Shown in pieces: positions 56,599-64,000 of a stretch of DNA of 64,000 bases. Under the pieces are notes generated by a model that saw nothing but the letters and a program-made list of their open reading frames with translations, had not been told where the DNA came from and ran no database searches. The position numbers were made by a program, and so were the translations under genes. The stretch's first letter is position 1, and each line of letters opens with the position of its first letter. This DNA is from Luteococcus sp052116585 (GTDB taxonomy: Bacteria; Actinomycetota; Actinomycetes; Propionibacteriales; Propionibacteriaceae), in NCBI RefSeq assembly GCF_052116585.1, contig NZ_JBQKKT010000003.1, forward strand, positions 1 to 64,000, read 5' to 3'.

Positions 56599-56637
56599 GG
56601 CAAGGGCCGGTCACCCCACCGGGGACCGGCCCTTGCC
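56599..56637. terminator. Terminator between convergent tkt and araM-like genes
   Basis: Perfect 14-bp stem (56599-56612 with 56624-56637), 11-nt loop, then TTGTTCT. It sits between the tkt stop (56579) and the convergent stop at 56649, so it can serve both. Confidence 0.85.
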
Positions 56638-56648
56638 TTGTTCTCGGC

Positions 56649-58001
56649 TTAGCTCCAGATGCCTCCGGGAGCGAAGATCTCGTCCACGATCTCGTCGTAC
56701 CAGCCGGCTTCGCGAGCCACGTCCAGCACCGTGTAGCGCGACCGGTAGTACATGGCCTTGGGGAAGGTCTCACGAACCTGCTGGGCGGTCAGGCCGATGT
56801 CCTCGGGACGGCTCGGGGCCCCCGCGGCGGCGAGCATGGCCTGGAAGTCGCGCGCGGCCACCAGCTGGTCCTGCAGGCGCTGCCGGGTGGTGCCCCAGCC
56901 GTCCTGCAGCCGGGTGAGCCGCTCGGTCAGGCCCTGCGGCGTGACGTACTTGGTCCGGGTCTCCTTCACGGCGTGCTCGGCCAGCGGGCCGCTGAAGGTG
57001 CGGCGGATGTCGGCCTCCACCTGGTCCCAGGCAGCCCACTGGGCGACGGCCTGACCGATGTCAAGGCTTGCCAGGTCGCGTTCCATGAAGGCCTCGTAGA
57101 AGGCCAGCATGGCCAGCGTGCCGATGGCCACCTTGAAACCATGCGACAGCGGGGGCTCGTCGTCGGCCCCCAGATGGTCGAGTTCCCAGATGTGGCTGAA
57201 ATAGTGCTCGGCGCCAGAAGCGGGGCGGGTGCCGCCATAGACCTGCATCGCCAGACCGGAGAGCACCAGGCCGTCCACCAGGCCCTCGAAGGCCTCCGGC
57301 TCCCCCTGGGCGAGCGCGGTGGGATGCGCCAGTGCATCACGCACGCCGGACTGCACCAGCTTCCAGACATGGTCGTCCATGGCCTCCACCCCGGCGGCGT
57401 CGGCCAGGATCCAGTCGGCCCCACCGGGGATCTTCGCGGCCAGGTCTCCATAGCCGGAGGCCACCATCCACTGCGGTGCGGCGGCCGTGATGTCGAGGTC
57501 GAAGATCACAGCCTGCGGGGCGGTGCAGTTCATGGTGATCTTGACGCCGTTGTCGCTGATGGGGGCACCGGCCCCGGTGTAGCCGTCCATGCTGGCGGCG
57601 GTTCCCACCACGGCATAGCGACGGCCGCTCTGGTGGGCGGCCATCTTCACCAGGTCATTGAGGGTTCCGGCACCCACCGCGACGGGAAGCACCGGGCCGT
57701 GCTGCCGCTCGGCCTCGGCAAGCGCCTCACGGATCCGCGCGGCATTGTCCAGCGACGCGTACAGGGTGGGGCGGGCGGGGAAGACCAGGGGAGCGGCCAG
57801 TGTGATGCCAGCGGTCTCCAGGGCGCGGCTGGTCCGCTCACCGGCCACCCGCCAGGTGTTCTCGTCGGCCACCAGCAGGGCCGCGCTCCCGGGAGCGCAA
57901 CGGGCCAGGGCTGGGCCGCAGTCGTCGAGTACCCCTCGGCCCGTGCTCACCACATCCGTCTGGTCTGCACCTTCCAGTGCCTGGGCCAGGATGCTGTCCA
58001 T
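56649..58001 (-). CDS. sn-Glycerol-1-phosphate dehydrogenase, AraM/EgsA family
   Basis: 450 aa from ATG 58001 (AAGGAG 11 nt upstream). Iron-alcohol-dehydrogenase-like fold: LPVAVGAGTLNDLVKMAAHQ with GxGT NAD motif, YAVVGTAASMDGYTGAGAPI, metal ligands in VASGYGDLAAKIPGGADWIL (Asp), GAEHYFSHIWEL (His) and LSHGFKVAIGTLAMLAFYEA (His). AraM of B. subtilis reduces DHAP to sn-glycerol-1-phosphate for a heptaprenyl lipid; the true substrate here may be another C3-C5 polyol phosphate. It is the second gene of a minus-strand unit after a dedicated HPr, convergent with tkt. Confidence 0.88.
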   Translation of the reverse strand: MDSILAQALEGADQTDVVSTGRGVLDDCGPALARCAPGSAALLVADENTWRVAGERTSRALETAGITLAAPLVFPARPTLYASLDNAARIREALAEAERQHGPVLPVAVGAGTLNDLVKMAAHQSGRRYAVVGTAASMDGYTGAGAPISDNGVKITMNCTAPQAVIFDLDITAAAPQWMVASGYGDLAAKIPGGADWILADAAGVEAMDDHVWKLVQSGVRDALAHPTALAQGEPEAFEGLVDGLVLSGLAMQVYGGTRPASGAEHYFSHIWELDHLGADDEPPLSHGFKVAIGTLAMLAFYEAFMERDLASLDIGQAVAQWAAWDQVEADIRRTFSGPLAEHAVKETRTKYVTPQGLTERLTRLQDGWGTTRQRLQDQLVAARDFQAMLAAAGAPSRPEDIGLTAQQVRETFPKAMYYRSRYTVLDVAREAGWYDEIVDEIFAPGGIWS

Positions 58002-58093
58002 CGTTGATCCATCTCCTTGCTGCGTCGTCGAGGCGAGCCATGCCGCCCGTGTCATCAGGCTAGGTCCCGCCCCGGAAGTCCCGGGGTCGCAGT

Positions 58094-58366
58094 TCAGTCG
58101 GCGCTTTGCATCCCAGGGTGCGGATCTGCGGTCAGGAACTCGACCACGGCAGCCAGAGCAAGCCGCTCGTCCGTGCCATCGGCCATCACGGTCACTTCAT
58201 CCCCGCGTGCGATACCCAGCGCCAGCACGTCGAACACGTTGGCAGCACTGGCTGAACGGTGGGTACGCAGGAAGACCGAACTGTCGTACTGCGCAGCGCA
58301 CTCGCACAACTGCGTCGCGACGCGGGCATGGACACCCCTGTCCAACCCGACCGTGACCCTTGCCAT
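58094..58366 (-). CDS. HPr-like phosphocarrier protein without the regulatory serine
   Basis: 90 aa. The phosphorylatable histidine is present (GLDRGVHARVATQLCECA, corresponding to GLHARPA), and ALGIARGDEVTVMADGTDER follows as in HPr. At the position of Ser46 (KSIMGLM in typical HPr) the sequence reads NVFDVLAL, so HPr-kinase control or CcpA co-activation is unlikely. ATG 58366 is chosen; 58372 is possible. It precedes the araM-like gene by 92 bp and diverges from the PRD activator, so it is probably a private phosphoryl carrier for this PTS or its regulator. Confidence 0.82.
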   Translation of the reverse strand: MARVTVGLDRGVHARVATQLCECAAQYDSSVFLRTHRSASAANVFDVLALGIARGDEVTVMADGTDERLALAAVVEFLTADPHPGMQSAD

Positions 58367-58543
58367 TCGCATGATCCCCTCCACCGCCGATGCTCCCCCA
58401 TGGTGCGCGCGTGGGGAAGCCGGGAGGCGCTCGAGGTGCGTCGGAGACTTGCCGATCCCTCCGCAATCCAGCGGGCCATTGGAGCGGGCGGTCGAGGTGA
58501 CTGCAGGGTTAGGTTTCACAGCATCCACCAACGAAGGGGAGAC

Positions 58544-60451
58544 ATGCAGCGCCCAGCACTGATCCTGCAGCAACTCGAGACGAGCCTGTCGGCCGCGCCC
58601 GAGTCACTGGCGCGTGTGCTGGGCGTGGGCAATCGCACCTTGGCCACGGAGGTGGCCTCCCTGAACACGTCGCTCGCGCCCGCCGCCCAGGTTCGCCTGA
58701 TCAATGGCCGCTACCGGCTGCGAGTGGTGAATCCCCTGCAGTACGCCGAGCGTCGGCTCGACGTGCTCGAGGTTCCCGAGAACTTCAACGATCCCGAGCA
58801 CCGCCGGGCCTTCATCCTGGCCGACCTGGTCACCATCTACACCACGGTCACCACGGAGATCTTGGCGCGCCGGATGAATGTGGGACGCACCACGGTGACG
58901 GCCGACCTCGCGCAGCTGCGCCGCGTCCTGGAGCCACAGGGCGTCGGGATCGAGGGCCGCCCCAATGTCGGGCTGCAGCTGGTGGGTGAGGAGCTGGCCA
59001 TTCGGCTGGCTGTCCTGCGGCACTGCTTCCACGTCGCCTATGGCAACTACCCGCTGGATCCGGAACTGGAGGCGGCGCTGGCGCGAACCTGCCGTGCCCA
59101 CGGGCTCGACGAGGCCACCGCCCGCGAGACGGGACGTTGGCTGGTGGTCCAGCTGGACCGGTGCGATTCCGGCCACGAACTCGAGGACCTGCCCGAGGGT
59201 TACCAGGAGATCGTCGGCAGCCCGGCCCATGACTTTGCCCGCCAGCTCGCCGACGCCGTGGCCGAGGTACAAGGAGGCACCCTGCCCGAGGCCGAGGTCT
59301 TGTACCTGGCCCTGCCCGCCTCCGGGCGGCGAACGACCGTGGGTGCCGACTCGATGACCCAGGACGAGCTGCCGCCACAGATCCGCGAACTCGTCGAGGA
59401 GATCTTCACCCGGGTCCGGCAGGTGCTGGAGGTGGACATCCGCCCCAATTCACTGCTGGGAGAGTTCGGGTCACACCTGCACTTCATGATCAACCGGATG
59501 CGCTTCAGCCTGCCGGCCGAACCCGGCAATGACCTGCACGAGATCAGGGAGCGCTTCCCCCTGGCCCATCGCATGGCCCAGGTGGCGGCAGACGTGGTGG
59601 GGGAACACACCGGCCTTCTGATGGACGAGGTGGAACTGTCCCTTGCGGCCACCTACTTCCAGGTCTTCCTGGACGACAATGCCTCACGCCGCAATCGACC
59701 CTTCCGCGTGGGCATCGTCTCGCAGCGGGGCCCGGCCGCCGCCAGCCTGTTGCGCTCGCAGATGTCCAAGGCGTTGTTGATCGACACCGTCTACACCCAG
59801 GTGGCCGATGCCAGCCGGATTGCCGCGGGGGAGTTCGACCTGGTGGTCGCCTCACCGGGCAGCGAGCTCGAACTGCCGATGCCGGTCATCGAATTGTCGG
59901 AATTCTTCGACCCCTCCGAGCTGGTCGCCACGCTGCGGACCATGCGCTTCGACGACTTCGGCCCGCTGCCCATGGACGAGCCGGACGGCTCGATGCTCAC
60001 CTACCTGCTGGACGACGATCGGGTGCTGCGGCTGCCTGCCGGATGCACCCATGACGGTGCCGTGGAACTGCTGTGCGACCACTTGGTGGCCCTGGGGCTG
60101 GTCGACGAGCAGTTCCTGCAGGCCATCGCCACCCGGCTCGCCGAACAGGAGCCCGTCCTGATCGGCGACCGGCTCGCCTTCCCCCACGCCAGCTCGGCCG
60201 GGCTGCGCGCCGTGACGTGCGCGCTGGGCACGATCGATGCTGGCGAGGGCAGCGACGGGCTGGATGCGGTCTTCCTGATGGCCGTGCCGGAGAAGGCCGA
60301 CTATGACGACCGCATCCTCATCCGCACCTACGAGGAACTCATCGCCCTGGGCACCGATCCCCAACTCATGACGCGCCTGGGCGCCGTCACCGACTACCGC
60401 TCGCTGCTGGCCGTGCTCGACGCCATGCGCGAGACCAAGCAAGGGAGCTGA
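58544..60451 (+). CDS. PRD-containing transcriptional activator (GutR/MtlR/LicR type)
   Basis: 635 aa; RBS GAAGGGGAGAC. N-terminal HTH pair (SLARVLGVGNRTLATEVASL, TEILARRMNVGRTTVTADLA), then PRD modules with histidines (HRMAQVAADVVGEHTGLLMD), an EIIB-like segment (GIVSQRGPAAASLLRSQMSK) and a C-terminal EIIA-type domain (IGDRLAFPHASSAGLRAVTC with the PHA histidine). Such activators switch a PTS operon on or off by phosphorylation from HPr and the cognate EIIB. It is the first gene of the glucitol-type operon and is followed by gutM after 1 nt. TAGGTT at 58510-58515 is a candidate -10. Confidence 0.87.
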   Translation: MQRPALILQQLETSLSAAPESLARVLGVGNRTLATEVASLNTSLAPAAQVRLINGRYRLRVVNPLQYAERRLDVLEVPENFNDPEHRRAFILADLVTIYTTVTTEILARRMNVGRTTVTADLAQLRRVLEPQGVGIEGRPNVGLQLVGEELAIRLAVLRHCFHVAYGNYPLDPELEAALARTCRAHGLDEATARETGRWLVVQLDRCDSGHELEDLPEGYQEIVGSPAHDFARQLADAVAEVQGGTLPEAEVLYLALPASGRRTTVGADSMTQDELPPQIRELVEEIFTRVRQVLEVDIRPNSLLGEFGSHLHFMINRMRFSLPAEPGNDLHEIRERFPLAHRMAQVAADVVGEHTGLLMDEVELSLAATYFQVFLDDNASRRNRPFRVGIVSQRGPAAASLLRSQMSKALLIDTVYTQVADASRIAAGEFDLVVASPGSELELPMPVIELSEFFDPSELVATLRTMRFDDFGPLPMDEPDGSMLTYLLDDDRVLRLPAGCTHDGAVELLCDHLVALGLVDEQFLQAIATRLAEQEPVLIGDRLAFPHASSAGLRAVTCALGTIDAGEGSDGLDAVFLMAVPEKADYDDRILIRTYEELIALGTDPQLMTRLGAVTDYRSLLAVLDAMRETKQGS

Positions 60452-60452
60452 C

Positions 60453-60899
60453 ATGTTCTGGCCAGTCATCATCGGATTCGCCGTCTTCTACATCGTGCAG
60501 ACGGTGCTGTCCATGCGTCAGACCAAGGACTACGCACGGCACTACGCGCGGATGCGCCGCCAGGGACGCGTCGCCCTGGGCAAGCAGAAGAACCTGGTGG
60601 CCAATGGCGCCATCGTGATGTTCCGCCTGGACGACGACGGCGTGGTGGTCGAGGGCAGGGTGCTCAGCGGCGTCACGGTCTTCTCGCGCTTTCGGGAATT
60701 CACCGCCTACAACGGGCGCCCGCTGGCCGGACTGGACGGCGAGGACTGCCGACAGCTGAACCGCAGCGTCCGAATCGCCGTCAACAATGCGCGCGACAAC
60801 TACCTGCTCGCCTCTGAGGGCCTGGTGCCACTGGAGCCCCCGGGCCCGATCAGCAAGCTCCTGTCACGCAGGAGCCGCACCCAACAGGCATTCGCCTGA
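60453..60899 (+). CDS. gutM: Glucitol operon activator GutM
   Basis: 148 aa. An N-terminal membrane helix (MFWPVIIGFAVFYIVQTVLS) is followed by the GutM pattern MRRQGRVALGKQKNLVANGA, IVMFRLDDDGVVVEGRVLSG and VRIAVNNARDNYLLAS. GutM is a membrane-associated accessory regulator found with GutR and glucitol PTS genes. It starts 1 nt after the activator gene stop, so the two are translationally coupled. Confidence 0.9.
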   Translation: MFWPVIIGFAVFYIVQTVLSMRQTKDYARHYARMRRQGRVALGKQKNLVANGAIVMFRLDDDGVVVEGRVLSGVTVFSRFREFTAYNGRPLAGLDGEDCRQLNRSVRIAVNNARDNYLLASEGLVPLEPPGPISKLLSRRSRTQQAFA

Positions 60900-60934
60900 C
60901 CCACCAATCCCACGTTCGAAGAAAGGAAACGATC

Positions 60935-61486
60935 ATGGACTTCACCGTCCGTGCAGCCGAATGGTTCATTGGGCTGTTCCGCGCTGGAGGGGAGACCTTC
61001 ATCAGCTGGATGACCGGCATCGTGCCGTTGGTCCTGATGCTCCTCATCGCCATGAACTCGCTGATCCAGCTGATCGGCGAGGACAAGATCAACAAGCTCG
61101 CCCGCCGCGCCTCCGGCAACCCGTTCAGCCGCTACCTGGTGCTGCCCTTCCTGGGCATGTTCATGCTGGCCAACCCGATGGGCTTCACCCTGGGACGTTT
61201 CCTGCCGGAGAAGTACAAGCCGAGCTACTACGCCAGCGCCGCCCAGTTCTGCCACACCTCGAGCGGTATCTTCCCGCACATCAATGCGGGTGAGCTGTTC
61301 ATCTGGCTGGGCATCGCGGCCGGCATCGAGAAGCTGGGGCTCAACACCGCCGAGCTCGCCCTGCGCTACCTGGTGGTTGGCATGATCCTGAACTTCCTCG
61401 GTGGTTGGGTCACCGATTTCATCACCCCCTGGGTGGCCAAGCAGCAGGGTGTCACCCTCAGCGGTGAAGTGAAGGTGGCGGCATGA
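60935..61486 (+). CDS. srlA: Glucitol/sorbitol PTS, EIIC component
   Basis: 183 aa; RBS AGAAAGGAAACGATC. Follows SrlA/GutA throughout: AEWFIGLFRAGGETFISWMT, GIVPLVLMLLIAMNSLIQLI, YLVLPFLGMFMLANPMGFTL, GRFLPEKYKPSYYASAAQFC and FPHINAGELFIWLGIAAGIE. It forms the membrane channel for the alditol together with the C-part of SrlE. Its stop overlaps the srlE start (ATGA). Confidence 0.95.
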   Translation: MDFTVRAAEWFIGLFRAGGETFISWMTGIVPLVLMLLIAMNSLIQLIGEDKINKLARRASGNPFSRYLVLPFLGMFMLANPMGFTLGRFLPEKYKPSYYASAAQFCHTSSGIFPHINAGELFIWLGIAAGIEKLGLNTAELALRYLVVGMILNFLGGWVTDFITPWVAKQQGVTLSGEVKVAA

Positions 61487-62499
61487 GCGAGCACAAGAGC
61501 GTCGTCGTCTCCAAGGGGCAGGGCGGCTACGGCGGTCCGCTGACCATCACCGTCACCCCGGAGCGCAACAAGATCGTCTACATCGTCGGTGGCGGGCAGA
61601 AGCCCGAGGTGGTCGACAAGCTGGTGGAGCTGACCGGGGGAGAGGCCGTCAACGGCTTCCAGACCTCCGTGCCGGACGACCAGATCGCGATGGCCGTGAT
61701 CGACTGCGGTGGCACGCTGCGGTGCGGCATCTACCCCAAGAAGAACATCCCGACGATCAATGTCATGCCCACCGGCAAGACGGGTCCGCTGGCCCAGTTC
61801 ATCCACGAGGGCATCTACGTCTCCGCGGTGGGGCCGGCCCAGGTCCGTCCCGCCGATGGTGCCGAGACCGAGGCCGCGGCCACCGCCGCGACCGGGGCGG
61901 CCGCGGGCCAGGAGAAGGCGAAGTTCACCGCAGACAAGAAGGTCTCCGAGACCCTGCGGGAGCAGAAGGACCAGACGCTGCTGATGAAGATCGGTCTGGG
62001 CGCCGGCAAGGTGGTGTCGGTCTTCTTCCAGGCCGGCCGCGATGCCATCCAGACCATGATCAACACGATCCTGCCCTTCATGGCCTTCATCTCGATGCTG
62101 ATCGGCATCATCAACGCCTCGGGCTTCGGGAAGTGGTTCACCAGCTTCCTCACGCCGCTGGCCGGCTCCGGCTGGGGTCTGATGGTGCTGGGATTCATCT
62201 GCTCGATCCCCTTCCTGTCCCCGCTGCTCGGTCCGGGCGCCGTGATCGGGCAGATCATCGGCACACTGATCGGTGTGGAGATCGGCAAGGGCAATGTGGC
62301 GCCGCACCTGGCGCTGCCCGCACTGTTCGCGATCAACACGCAGAATGCCTGTGACTTCATCCCCGTTGGTCTCGGTCTGTCCGAGGCCGACCCGGAGACC
62401 GTGGAGGTCGGTGTTCCCGCCGTCCTGTACTCCCGCTTCCTCAACGGTGTTCCCCGCGTCGGCATTGCCTGGCTCGCGAGCATCGGACTCTATTCCTGA
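61483..62499 (+). CDS. srlE: Glucitol/sorbitol PTS, EIIBC component
   Basis: 338 aa. EIIB part with the phospho-cysteine in VIDCGGTLRCGIYPKKNIP and GPLAQFIHEGIYVSAVGPAQ; an Ala-rich linker of about 30 residues (GAETEAAATAATGAAAGQEK); then the membrane part (IQTMINTILPFMAFISMLIG, SGWGLMVLGFICSIPFLSPL, GPGAVIGQIIGTLIGVEIGK, NACDFIPVGLGLSEADPETV). It passes the phosphate from EIIA to the incoming alditol. The longer linker than in E. coli is the only oddity. A near-duplicated 14-bp stretch follows the stop. Confidence 0.95.
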   Translation: MSEHKSVVVSKGQGGYGGPLTITVTPERNKIVYIVGGGQKPEVVDKLVELTGGEAVNGFQTSVPDDQIAMAVIDCGGTLRCGIYPKKNIPTINVMPTGKTGPLAQFIHEGIYVSAVGPAQVRPADGAETEAAATAATGAAAGQEKAKFTADKKVSETLREQKDQTLLMKIGLGAGKVVSVFFQAGRDAIQTMINTILPFMAFISMLIGIINASGFGKWFTSFLTPLAGSGWGLMVLGFICSIPFLSPLLGPGAVIGQIIGTLIGVEIGKGNVAPHLALPALFAINTQNACDFIPVGLGLSEADPETVEVGVPAVLYSRFLNGVPRVGIAWLASIGLYS

Positions 62500-62556
62500 C
62501 CCCCGCTATTCCTGATCCCCTGATCCTGACCGCACGCACCAGAACCTGGAGCTGAC

Positions 62557-62922
62557 ATGACCGAAATTTTCCGCACCACCGTTCGCGACGCCGGCAGCAT
62601 GGCGTCCGCCTTCATCGCCGACGGCCTGTTCGTCACCTTCGGCGAGAGCGCCCCCGAAGCGCTGCGTGACTACTGCTTCATCATCGAGATGACCCAGACC
62701 AGCGCCGACCTGGCCGTGGGGCAGTCCTTCGGCGTCGACGGCAAGCTCTTCCCCATCACCGCGGTGGGGGAGGCCGCCCAGAAGAACCTGAACGGACTGG
62801 GGCACCTCACCGTGAACGTCGACGGCAGCAGCACCGCGAGCCTGGCCGGCGCGATCCACATCCTGTGTGAGGACGGTCAGCCGGAGGTCCAGGTTGGATC
62901 AGTGCTCACCATCGAGCAGTGA
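62557..62922 (+). CDS. srlB: Glucitol/sorbitol PTS, EIIA component
   Basis: 121 aa; RBS TGGAGCTGAC. SrlB pattern: VTFGESAPEALRDYCFIIEM, VGQSFGVDGKLFPITAVGEA, AQKNLNGLGHLTVNVDGSST (with the GLGH motif) and AGAIHILCEDGQPEVQVGSV. It receives phosphate from HPr, perhaps the dedicated HPr at 58094, and passes it to the SrlE EIIB domain. Confidence 0.93.
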   Translation: MTEIFRTTVRDAGSMASAFIADGLFVTFGESAPEALRDYCFIIEMTQTSADLAVGQSFGVDGKLFPITAVGEAAQKNLNGLGHLTVNVDGSSTASLAGAIHILCEDGQPEVQVGSVLTIEQ

Positions 62923-63016
62923 TGACGGCATCAGTTGACGGACACGGCAGGGCATGACGGGCGCGGCCAGCTGGGAAGATCCCGGCGGGCCGCGTCCACC
63001 CATCTGGGAGGACACC

Positions 63017-64000
63017 ATGGAATCCAGCGTTGATCCACACCGACAGGTCCAGATCGCCACGATCCGCGCCCTGCTGGCACGCGATGGCAGGCTGCCGGTC
63101 CTGCGGGCCGTCGCCGAGGAGGCTGCCGAGGAGGGCACCGCCGACTGGCAGCTGGGGCCGATCCACGGCGAGCCGCCCGTCGAGGCGTGGCGGGAACGGT
63201 TGCAGCAGGTTCGCTCGCAGCAGGGGGAACCCTGCAGCGTGGCGATCGACGGGGTGGGGCGCTACCGCATCGACTGGCCCGCCACATCGATTGATTCCAC
63301 ACAGGCCAATTCCACACAGGCCAATTCCATGGCAGGCCCGATGGCGGGCAAGGTCGCCCTGGTGACCGGCGCCGCCCAGGGCTTCGGCCTGGGCATCGCA
63401 CAGGGGCTCGCCGCCCGTGGCGTCGTGGTTGCCCTGGCCGACCTCAACCACGATGGTGTGCTGGCCGCGGCCGAGCAGATCCGTGCCGAGCACGGTGAGT
63501 GGCAGGCGATCGGCCTCCGGATGGACGTCGCGGATCCCGAGTCCACCCGGGCTGGCGTGGCGGAGGTGGTGCAGGCCTTCGGCGGGCTGGACCTGTTCGT
63601 CGCCAATGCCGGCGTGGTGCGTGCCGGGGCGGTGACGGAACTGTCCGTCGACGACTTCGACCTGGTCACTCGCGTCAACTACCGCGGCTACTTCGTCGGG
63701 GTGCAGGCGGTGGTCCCGGTGATGGCGGCGCAACATCGTGCCGCGCCTGCCCACCGCTTCGACATCGTCGAGGTGAACTCGAAGTCGGGCCTGGCCGGCT
63801 CCAACCGCAATGCCCCCTATGCCGGCAGCAAGTTCGGCGGCATCGGGCTCACCCAGTCCTTCGCCCTGGAACTGGCGGGCCAAGGAATCAAGGTCAACGC
63901 GGTGTGCCCCGGGAACTACCTGGACGGCCCCCTGTGGTCCGATCCCGACGACGGACTGTTCGTCCAGTACCTGCGAGCAGGCAAGGTACCGGGTGCCACG
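63017..64000 (+). CDS. Sorbitol-6-phosphate-dehydrogenase-like SDR with N-terminal extension (3' end outside window)
   Basis: Partial: the frame is open from ATG 63017 (RBS GGGAGGACACC) to the window end. Residues 1-90 are an extra domain (IATIRALLARDGRLPVLRAV, DWQLGPIHGEPPVEAWRERL, PCSVAIDGVGRYRIDWP). A linker with a duplicated STQAN unit (15-bp repeats at 63294-63323) follows. The SDR then begins: KVALVTGAAQGFGLGIAQGL, MDVADPESTRAGVAEVVQAF, LFVANAGVVRAGAVTELSVD, catalytic VNSKSGLAGSNRNAPYAGSK and NAVCPGNYLDGPLWSDP. The NSKSGLAGS...YxGSK...CPGNxLDxPLW signature matches SrlD, which oxidises sorbitol-6-phosphate to fructose-6-phosphate with NAD. The extension could be regulatory. Confidence 0.88.
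   Translation, partial: MESSVDPHRQVQIATIRALLARDGRLPVLRAVAEEAAEEGTADWQLGPIHGEPPVEAWRERLQQVRSQQGEPCSVAIDGVGRYRIDWPATSIDSTQANSTQANSMAGPMAGKVALVTGAAQGFGLGIAQGLAARGVVVALADLNHDGVLAAAEQIRAEHGEWQAIGLRMDVADPESTRAGVAEVVQAFGGLDLFVANAGVVRAGAVTELSVDDFDLVTRVNYRGYFVGVQAVVPVMAAQHRAAPAHRFDIVEVNSKSGLAGSNRNAPYAGSKFGGIGLTQSFALELAGQGIKVNAVCPGNYLDGPLWSDPDDGLFVQYLRAGKVPGAT

Noticed and set aside
1..64000. tRNA, rRNA, riboswitch, insertion sequence, integrase or phage genes
   Set aside because: Intergenic gaps were read for cloverleaf arms, T-loop GTTCGA patterns and transposase motifs and none was convincing. A covariance-model search would be needed to exclude small RNAs.

Overview
The window comes from a high-GC Gram-positive bacterium (Actinomycetota). 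The best fit is Propionibacteriaceae, but this is inferred from gene content only: a 500-aa acetate/propionate:succinyl-CoA CoA-transferase homologue, a DUF5997/LysR-substrate-domain pair, an IdeR/DmdR-type iron box, and many leaderless promoters (TANNNT 6-7 nt before ATG/GTG). A meso-diaminopimelate dehydrogenase suggests meso-DAP peptidoglycan. No rRNA, tRNA, CRISPR array, insertion sequence or prophage was recognised.

Region 1-34 kb mixes intact accessory genes with an unusual number of broken ones. Intact genes include a hypoxanthine phosphoribosyltransferase-acetyltransferase fusion, pcp, an FAD monooxygenase/NAD(P)-binding fusion, a large SF1 helicase flanked by two HEAT-repeat paralogues, a GlxA-type regulator, the CoA-transferase, a metal P-type ATPase with a separate HMA chaperone and a divergent Crp/Fnr regulator over two FNR-like operators, ddh, an MFS exporter, an acyl-CoA synthetase and betT. 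Between them lie remnants of a DJ-1/PfpI protein, a secreted protein, a quinone oxidoreductase, a luciferase-like monooxygenase, a second pcp, a histidine kinase, an HD hydrolase, a TetR regulator, betA and a GH79-like lipoprotein. Several junctions fuse two truncated genes. This looks like repeated deletion, or systematic assembly error.

Region 34-50 kb is mostly intact housekeeping and transport: two small membrane proteins, two SDRs, a class III CoA-transferase homologue, ilvD, a SulP transporter (start disturbed), heme A synthase (ctaA/COX15), a FUSC-type membrane protein, an NCS1 permease with a coupled cysteine hydrolase, a secreted EEP-family phosphodiesterase, a phosphoribosyltransferase, a PAT-like acetyltransferase and an MFS symporter. 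Strong hairpins and a DnaA-box-like cluster lie between genes.

Region 50-64 kb holds a beta-CASP RNase and then a coherent polyol locus. On the plus strand are a GpsA-like dehydrogenase, an AraL-like HAD-IIA phosphatase and a transketolase. On the minus strand are an AraM/EgsA glycerol-1-phosphate dehydrogenase and a dedicated HPr lacking the regulatory serine. Divergent from these is a glucitol-type operon: PRD activator, gutM, srlA, srlE, srlB and an N-terminally extended sorbitol-6-phosphate-dehydrogenase-like SDR that runs off the window. Combining a glucitol PTS with AraL/AraM, a second G3P-dehydrogenase homologue and transketolase is not the textbook sorbitol pathway. It may serve another alditol and is the best candidate here for an undescribed system.
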